From: Tubiluchus corallicola
Taxonomy: Eukaryota; Priapulida; Priapulimorpha; Priapulimorphida; Tubiluchidae
Assembly (NCBI GenBank): GCA_030141605.1
Contig: JAQGDQ010000479.1
Location: 107,795-171,794, forward strand
Direction: 5' to 3'
Length of the DNA: 64,000 bases
The stretch's first letter is position 1. Each line of letters begins with the position of its first letter. Below are positions 57,444 through 64,000 of the stretch, one piece after another. Both the position numbers and the translations under genes were made by a program. The notes under the pieces are model-generated. The model was not told the DNA's origin. It was given only the letters and a program-made list of their open reading frames with translations, and did not search any database.

Positions 57444-57743
57444 CTGCAAATTAAAAACAAGAATTAAAAATCAACAACTCTTCACAATATGTCATTAAAT
57501 CAGGCGATAGATGGCAGCAAAATCACATCAATTTCACAGTTAGATTTTTACAAATACGATTTTGTTGAGAAAAGAGCCACAAGACATTTTGCTCATCGAA
57601 ACCTTCATCTGATCATATAAACCAAGACGTGCATATTACAAAGCTTAAAGTGATTGTTCAAGGTCAAGGTCAACAGCTCTAGGTCAAGGTCATTAAACCA
57701 TAAACATTTTAAAAAAAAACAGCCAAGAAGTTCCACCCTTTAC

Positions 57744-57932
57744 CTGTCCATCCAGTGGATTTATAAAGTTTGTTGGGACTGTAGTGGACAGTCCATTTTG
57801 CATTGAAAGCGGTCGGGGTTGTCGAGCTGACCCATTGCGGACCCGCCTCATGGGTGACTCCAGCGATCCCAAGCTTCCGCTCAGCCTCACACGGGCCAAG
57901 CTGCTGTCACTTTTTCTCCGTGCTCCATCCAT
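57744..57932 (-). CDS. SSPN-like: Sarcospan-like protein, exon 1
   Basis: 189 bp coding residues 1-63, ending in phase 0 at GGACAG|GTAAAG. The ATG at 57930-57932 has A at -3 and G at +4. The N-terminal tail is Ser/Arg-rich (SLARVRLSGSLGSLESPMRR) and is predicted to be cytoplasmic; it is longer than the tail of vertebrate sarcospan. No introns or exons upstream were recognised, so this is taken as the first coding exon. The five exons give 331 residues with four membrane segments and both ends inside. Confidence 0.82.
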
Positions 57933-58992
57933 GGTTTACAAGCACTACTTTTTCAACACCAGTATCTTTGCATGTCACTTTTTCAACGTCACTGATTAAA
58001 TCACGTGATCAGCGGAAGAAGTTTCGTTACTCTAATTTCAATTACGACAAGATGAGAGCAAAATTCTGTTGCCCCTTCTTCCATAGTCTTCCTGTAACAC
58101 TTTTATTGTACTATCAAACACGTTCACTATAGTCGAGTGTGTTGAAAACTAAGCACTGGACTCGCAGATCTTATACCAAAGATACCCAAAAGTTGAAAGG
58201 TTTGCTTTTCCAAGCTCCAGGCGTCTCTAACCGAACCCTAAACGAAATCCGGGGGGGGGGGCTTAAACAAACATTTAACTGGCCCACGATGGCCATTTCT
58301 CTGCCACATCAACATCAACATCATTACCACCTTCCGGTGTTTTGTCCAAACCGTTTAAGATCGCAGCGAGCGACATCCGGTCCTCTCACTGGCTTCAGCA
58401 GCACTGGGAAGCCAACTCAGTGAAGCCCAGTGAAGTAATACATTGTGAGATTAGCGTGGAATGCTATAAATCCCCGCAACAACTGCGCAGGCCACTATTT
58501 AATTCCGCGAGGAGTTTTTGATGAGTTTATGAGCCACGCTCGCTCGCTCGCCCAGCGTCTTTGATCAGCGGGCATCGAATTTTATCGCTAGGGCGGCGCC
58601 ACGAACGTATTTCAACTTACTACAACCGTATAGCTCTCCTATTTTGACCTTACCGTGTTGATACTGTGATGAACTCAGTCAACCTCATCCAAACGTTTGA
58701 CCTTTAATATCTAAGCTTTTAACGAAATGTCAAGACCTACTCACTATGTCACAAGATTTGAAGCCAATTTTTAGTTGCCGAGAAGCTTAGACTAGAATAA
58801 GGAAAGACGATAGGTAAGAATGATAAGAATGTGTGTGAAGTTATTTTAAACAAACAATTTCGAGGTTTTTGCGAAGCACTTGATTCGTAGAAGCCTTCTC
58901 CATAGTTAATACACACTATGCAGCCAAGAATATGCATACATCAGGAGTTCTTTTGACGTATCAAAAGAACTATATCAAAATGTATCGAAATA
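57933..58992. other. 5' flank of the sarcospan-like gene, no other gene seen
   Basis: GC content rises near 58200-58620 ('cgctcgctcgctcgcccagcg', 'gggcggcgccacgaacg'), which could mark the promoter. There is a 10-base G run at 58251. No TATA box was identified. Confidence 0.4.
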
Positions 58993-59042
58993 TCAAATTC
59001 AATTCAATTTTTATTCCCTTAATAGCAGTTAAAATTCGTCAT
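58993..59042 (-). mobile_element. LINE 3' end with (AATTG) tail, inverted
   Basis: Reverse complement of the tail at 33127-33186: 'gacgaattttaactgctatt', AATAAA, then AATTGAATTGAAT. Confidence 0.65.
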
Positions 59043-59474
59043 AATTATTTTTACATTTCGTTGCAGCTGAGAAGGAGCAGCGAAAGACCTATTGGTCACG
59101 TGGTCAGCTGCCCCTTATTAAAAATACAAGTTTACTCACAGGCTCATGACATTTTTAGGTGTTTGTGTATGTATAAAAGGCAAAAGCAACAAAAATCAAC
59201 TCAAAGCAGAAATGCAATTCAAATGCATAACAAAGCATAACATCACGCAAAAAATTAATGAAATTCAATGTAGAGCAAAAAATAATATCAAACAAAAGCA
59301 ACAAAAATCTACTCAAAGCAAAAATGCAATTCCACTCAGAATAAAAGGAAGTTTTCACAAACAATGCAAAACGGAATTTAACGCGTAGCAAAAAATTATA
59401 TCAAACAAAATGAAACTCAAAGCGAAAATTTTATAAAGCAAACACAATTCAACTGAAAACAAAAGAACATCGAC

Positions 59475-59665
59475 AGTGCGCTACTTTTCTTCAAGACGAA
59501 TGACGTCATTGGCGGAAGAATGCGCATTGAAAATGGGAGCATGCAAGCATGAAGTGATCGCGACTTTAAAGTGATTTTACTAGTTACGCGAGGTGACTAG
59601 AATTTTCTAACACTTCTCGCGAACATTGAAAGAAGTTTAACTTCCCAAAAGGCTTGACGTTTCCT
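59475..59665 (+). repeat. Copy of the 14270 repeat family
   Basis: Best preserved in comparison with the inverted copy at 45775-45990; contains TGACGTCATTGGCGG and 'cttcccaaaaggctt'. Confidence 0.65.
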
Positions 59666-59904
59666 TTAAATCAACATACTGCAGGCATGTTACATAATAT
59701 CCGCGTCACACCACTATCATATCCCGTTCTCGCAACACCGCCTTATAGTCGACACAAAAGCCATCCCAGCACGAGCTGTTACCAACATAAAATTGTTAAG
59801 CTGGACAAAAATTTGCTCAGCCAATCTGGTATGTGTAAATAACTAGAGCGATTTTCTAATTAAGATGACGTGCTCAAGTGTCGCTAGGAATCTGTTAACA
59901 GCGT

Positions 59905-61346
59905 TTACTCAAAGCAATCGTAATACTCGAGGCAGCTCCATGCTAGGGTTGCATCGCACAACCCCTGAAATTACCTGCGTATATAGAAAAGAACGAATGC
60001 GTAGCGTTTACGCAATGAAATCATACTACTCGAGGCAGCTCCATGCTAGGATTGCATCGCACAACCCCTGAAATTACCTGCGTATATAGAAAAAAACGAA
60101 TGCGTAGCGTTTACGCACTGCAATCATAATACTCGAGGCAGCTCCATGCTAGGGATGCATCACACAACCCCTGAAATTACCTGCGTATATAGAAAAGAAC
60201 GAATGCGTAGCGTTTACGCAATGAAATCATACTACTCGAGGCAGCTCCATGCTAGGATTGCATCGCACAACCCCTGAAATTACCTGCGTATATAGAAAAA
60301 AGACGAATGCGTAGCGTTTACGCACTGCAATCATAATACTCGAGGCAGCTCCATGCTAGGGATGCATCACACAACCCCTGAAATGACCTGCGTATATAGA
60401 AAAAAACGAATGCGTAGCGTTTACGCAATGAAATCATACTACTCGAGGCAGCTCCATGCTAGGATTGCATCGCACAACCCCTGAAATTACCTGCGTATAT
60501 AGAAAAAAACGAATGCGTAGCGTTTACGCACTGCAATCATAATACTCGAGGCAGCTCCATGCTAGGGATGCATCACACAACCCCTGAAATGACCTGCGTA
60601 TATAGAAAAAAACGAATGCGTAGCGTTTACGCAATGAAATCATACTACTCGAGGCAGCTCCATGCTAGGGATGCATCGCACAACCCCTGAAATTACCTGC
60701 GTATATAGAAAAGAACGAATGCGTAGCGTTTACGCACTGCAATCATAATACTCGAGGCAGCTCCATGCTAGGGATGCATCACACAACCCCTGAAATTACC
60801 TGCGTATATAGAAAAGAACGAATGCGTAGCGTTTACGCAATGCAATCCTAATACTCGAGGCAGCTCCATGCTAGGGATGCATCACACAACCCCTGAAATT
60901 ACCTGCGTATATAGAAAAGAACGAATGCGTAGCGTTTACGTAATGAAATCATAATACTCGAGGCAGTTCCATGCTAGGGTTGCATCACATAACCCCTGAA
61001 ATTACCTGCGTATATAGAAAAGAACGAATGCGTAGCGTTTACGCAATGCAATGCTAATACTCGAGGCAGCTCCATGCTAGGGATGCATCACACAACCCCT
61101 GAAATTACCTGCGTATATAGAAAAGAACGAATGCGTAGCGTTTACGTAATGAAATCATAATACTCGAGGCAGTTCCATGCTAGCGATGCATCACACAACC
61201 CCTGAAATTACCTGCGTATATAGAAAAGAACGAATGCGTAGCGCGTTTACGCAATGCAATCATAATACTCGAGGCAGCTCCATGCTAGGGATGCATCACA
61301 CAACCCCTGAAATTACCTGCGTATATAGAAAAGAACGAATGCGTAG
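59905..61346. repeat. 103-bp satellite with alternating subtypes, about 14 copies
   Basis: Units start at each CTCGAG (59926, 60029, 60132 and onward). In the first seven or so units two subtypes alternate (one with 'catactactcgag' and 'ggattgcatcgc', the other with 'cataatactcgag' and 'gggatgcatcac'), making a 206-bp higher-order unit. Later units are more uniform. Each unit carries 'tgcgtagcgtttacgca', a partly palindromic motif. Confidence 0.95.
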
Positions 61347-61348
61347 AT

Positions 61349-61810
61349 TTGATATTTACTAATAGGATTTCAACGCAAAACTTGCGTTTTTACTTTTTGA
61401 TATTTACGGGATTTCAACAAAGGAAAAAACGGATATGCAAAGAGATTCTTAACGTGGAAACCATAAAACTCCCTACTTACTTCAGTTCCTTGCCTGAATT
61501 ATCACTGATTTCTGGCAAAATTATTTGGGCAAGAAGTTGTCTGTTGTGTTATACAGTAAGTATGATAAATGAATTCAATTTTTCGCCAGGAAATAGCATC
61601 ATTTCAGGAAAACTGGTTATAAAATCGTTGCCCGAGGTTGTAACGCAACGTTACGTTTTACAATTTGTGAAAAAAAACTGCCTTAAGTTCAAAGTTCACA
61701 ATAGTAACAAAGGATACTCTTGTTTGGGGGAACTATGGGCTGGTAAGTGGAAATGCGGTAAAGAAAATTGTAAAAACTCGAGTTTTCAACTAGTCAATAA
61801 AATAGCATAG
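61349..61810 (+). other. Unassigned 153-codon open frame
   Basis: The frame begins in the last satellite unit and stays open to 61810. It has ordinary amino acid composition with several cysteines (LLCY, CLGELWAGKWKCGKENCKN), unlike the repeat frames elsewhere. A GTAAGT lies inside it at 61556. I do not recognise the product. It could be a mobile-element remnant or a terminal exon, or chance. Confidence 0.25.
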
Positions 61811-61865
61811 TGGAAAAAGTACTGGCTTTTCAATAATGCTCTACTTCATGCTCAATAATTAACTT

Positions 61866-62004
<139 letters not shown>

Positions 62005-62217
62005 AAAGCACCCAATACTTAACTACCCGGTAGTTTACCGATTATGGCAGTGACCTAGTAGGCCGAAAGTCCGTGGTTCAAACCCACGCTGTCTTCCATC
62101 AATTTTTTCACATTTCACAAAGTTTTGTTTCAAAATTAATTGTAGGTTGTGCCAGCATAGAGATCTGTTTTTGCATTGGAACTTAGCCAGTAACGGCTTC
62201 TATATATTATATATATA

Positions 62218-62615
62218 TAATAATCTTTATTTGCCATTAAAATACATTGATAATCACTGATAAAAACTTTACAGAGATGATCAATCAGTGTTAGTTAATA
62301 AAAACTTGCACTGCTAAAGGCAAATGCGTCAGTGCAATCTAAACTACTGTGCAGTAATGGAAAGTAACGACGAATAAAATCAAACATATTTACAACTATG
62401 CACAAAAAACTATGATTTAATTAATATGGCCGTGGATATATGAATTCTGAATTAGTGTGTATGTTGTCGTACTGGTGTGATGGTATTTCATATCTGGTTA
62501 ATATTAGTGATTTTAATTTTGTTTTAAATGCTGATAGGGACTTGATTTGTTTAACCTGTAATAGTAGAGAATTCCAAAGTAGAATTGCTTGTTTGATTAC
62601 AGACAACTTCAACAC
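62218..62615 (-). mobile_element. LINE 3' end with PRPY terminus, minus strand
   Basis: The minus strand encodes the LWNSLLLQVKQIKSLSAF ... PRPY-stop C-terminus and the 3' untranslated region ending in AATAAAGATTATTATA(TA)n. Same family as 10938, 20516 and 54990. Confidence 0.85.
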
Positions 62616-63120
62616 TGGCCTACATTAAAATATTGCCTAATTTTACTAACTTATTAGCCTTGCTGCAAATCTTCAAAATTACAAAACTGGTTCACCTGCT
62701 TGTGCACACTTTCTGAACACCCTCTACAATTCCCTAGCGGTTGGTTGTAAGGTTTCACACATTCACGATCTAACTCAAACCGCAGGGCGCATTCCCCAAA
62801 AACATTCCGCGAAAGTAATGAATCCTATATCACGATTACGCATTTATTTATTTTGAAATTCCGGAAAGATAAAACGTCCATAAATCAAAATCTGGCGAAA
62901 TTAAATAATTAAGGAGACGCCTGGATGGATTTCTTACTTCCTAGTCAGTATATGATGCGTAAATCTGTCAAAAGTTGCACGGAGTAACACGTGTTTGAGA
63001 ATATAAACAGAAAATTGCTATAATTTGCTTTACAAATTTGATATGTCACTGTAACAACACGTCTTTGCAAAAGAATTCCACGTCTTATGAGAGAGATAGT
63101 GTAACCTAGCCACTACAATA
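62616..63120. other. No gene seen
   Basis: AT-rich unique sequence. Confidence 0.4.
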
Positions 63121-63122
63121 CA

Positions 63123-63730
63123 GTGCATCATACGCGCACGAGAATCGGATTTTCTCAGCTAAACTATGACCTTTTGTCTAAAGGCTGTAAAGATAATAAC
63201 GGTCATCCAATATTGCCGAATTGTAACTGTGGATTTCGATTTGAGTCTGTTGAACACTTTTTGTTGCACTGCCCATTGTATCAACTAGCTAGGGTTGTTA
63301 TGTGTGATAAATTAAATGAAATACTTCTGCCCGAAAACCTTAATATAGCTGTCTGAGGAGATAATGATCTGTTGAAGTTGTTATTATTCGGTAAAGACGA
63401 ATTTAACTATGTTACTAACTGTAAAATATTCCAATGTATACATGACTTTATATTATGTACTAAACGCTTCCAGTAGTTTCTATCTGATATAAAATGCATC
63501 AGTCTTAAATATTCGTACATTAATATTTACTAACCGTCATTTTTTACTAATGTCTAATGTATCACTGTAGTAAAACTTTAGTATACTAAAGTATACTAAA
63601 AACTAAGTATAGTCTATTCTTACTGTAAATGTTCTTGTAAATAGTGTATAAAGTCTGTGTGGTGAAGATCTCAAATCATGTTGTACAAACTGTCTGATCT
63701 AATCCTAAATAAATTATGTTTAAACTAACC
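63123..63730 (+). pseudogene. LINE C-terminus with Cys/His motif and 3' untranslated region
   Basis: An open frame to 63356 encodes RTRIGFSQLNYDLLSKG, then CNCGFRFESVEHFLLHCPLY, the C-x-C ... H-x4-C pattern near the end of many LINE reverse transcriptases. A long 3' region follows with AATAAA near 63710. Its 3' region matches 18823-19045 inverted. 5' truncated. Confidence 0.8.
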
Positions 63731-63960
63731 TAGCCACTGGGGGAGGGGGGGGGGCAAGCCAGCCCAACTCAGTGCCGGTCCCAAGCATTCATCTTATGTC
63801 TTATCATATATATCTACTGCTATCACTAGTTTTTGTTTATTTTATCCTTTGGTCTCTTCACGGTTATTTTCCAGTGAATGAATGATCATAAGGCATGTTA
63901 AAAAACTTGTCTTGAAATAATGGACCTTAACTGCAGTATGAAGCGGTTTTTATTCCAAGG

Positions 63961-64000
63961 AAAAGGAAAACTGGACGATTGTGTAAACTCGAGTTCAGAA
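63961..64000. repeat. Start of another copy of the 53338 repeat
   Basis: 'aaaaggaaaactggacgatt' and 'gtgtaaactcgagttcagaa' match 53335-53373. The rest lies beyond the window. Confidence 0.7.

Noticed and set aside
62035-62102. tRNA-like sequence with a B-box-like GGTTCAAACCC
   Set aside because: I could not fold a convincing cloverleaf or find a good A box; only one copy, so no SINE support either.

Overview
This is nuclear DNA from an invertebrate animal. The evidence is spliced genes with GT-AG introns, animal-specific membrane protein families (sarcospan and MS4A/CD20-like), a TATA-plus-heat-shock-element hsp70 promoter, AATAAA signals, and a very high load of SINEs, LINE tails, short DNA transposons, minisatellites and microsatellites. 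I cannot name the phylum. There is no operon layout, and no bacterial or viral gene was recognised.

Layout. 0.3-9.0 kb is almost pure repeat: a 155-bp tandem repeat, pentanucleotide arrays, a 62-bp minisatellite, a tRNA-derived SINE with target duplications, a piggyBac-like MITE and a layered trinucleotide array. 9-16 kb is gene-poor, with LINE tails, a 5S-rRNA-headed element and a piggyBac-like MITE. 16.5-17.7 kb holds a two-exon MS4A-like four-pass membrane gene on +. 20.0-21.8 kb holds the last two exons of a C-type lectin domain gene on +, its intron filled by (TA)n and a LINE tail. 25.6-26.05 kb is an intronless nucleoside diphosphate kinase on -. 27.03-27.13 kb is a cluster of heat-shock elements beside a TATA/CArG-like box with no recognised gene attached. 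28.7-31.2 kb is an intronless, heat-inducible-type cytosolic hsp70 on +. 31.3-39.95 kb is repeats: a 5S-element tail, a 151-bp satellite, an LTR with a tRNA-Leu primer site, hAT-type elements, and a 1.8-kb hAT-like element loaded with a 25-bp minisatellite.

40.25-57.93 kb is one gene on the - strand, assembled here from five phase-0 exons. It encodes a 331-residue sarcospan-like four-pass membrane protein, a family known from the dystrophin-glycoprotein complex. Its four introns contain most of the repeats in that part of the window. One intron carries a 76-bp tandem array that is itself made of copies of the splice acceptor and first half of exon 4. 58-64 kb is non-coding, with a 103-bp satellite, a (GT)n tract and LINE fragments.

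The genes do not form a pathway. The most interesting material is structural: exon-derived tandem copies with live splice acceptors, transposon termini amplified into satellites, and paralogous empty sites that document individual insertions. All gene models rest on reading splice sites and translations by eye; no database search was possible.
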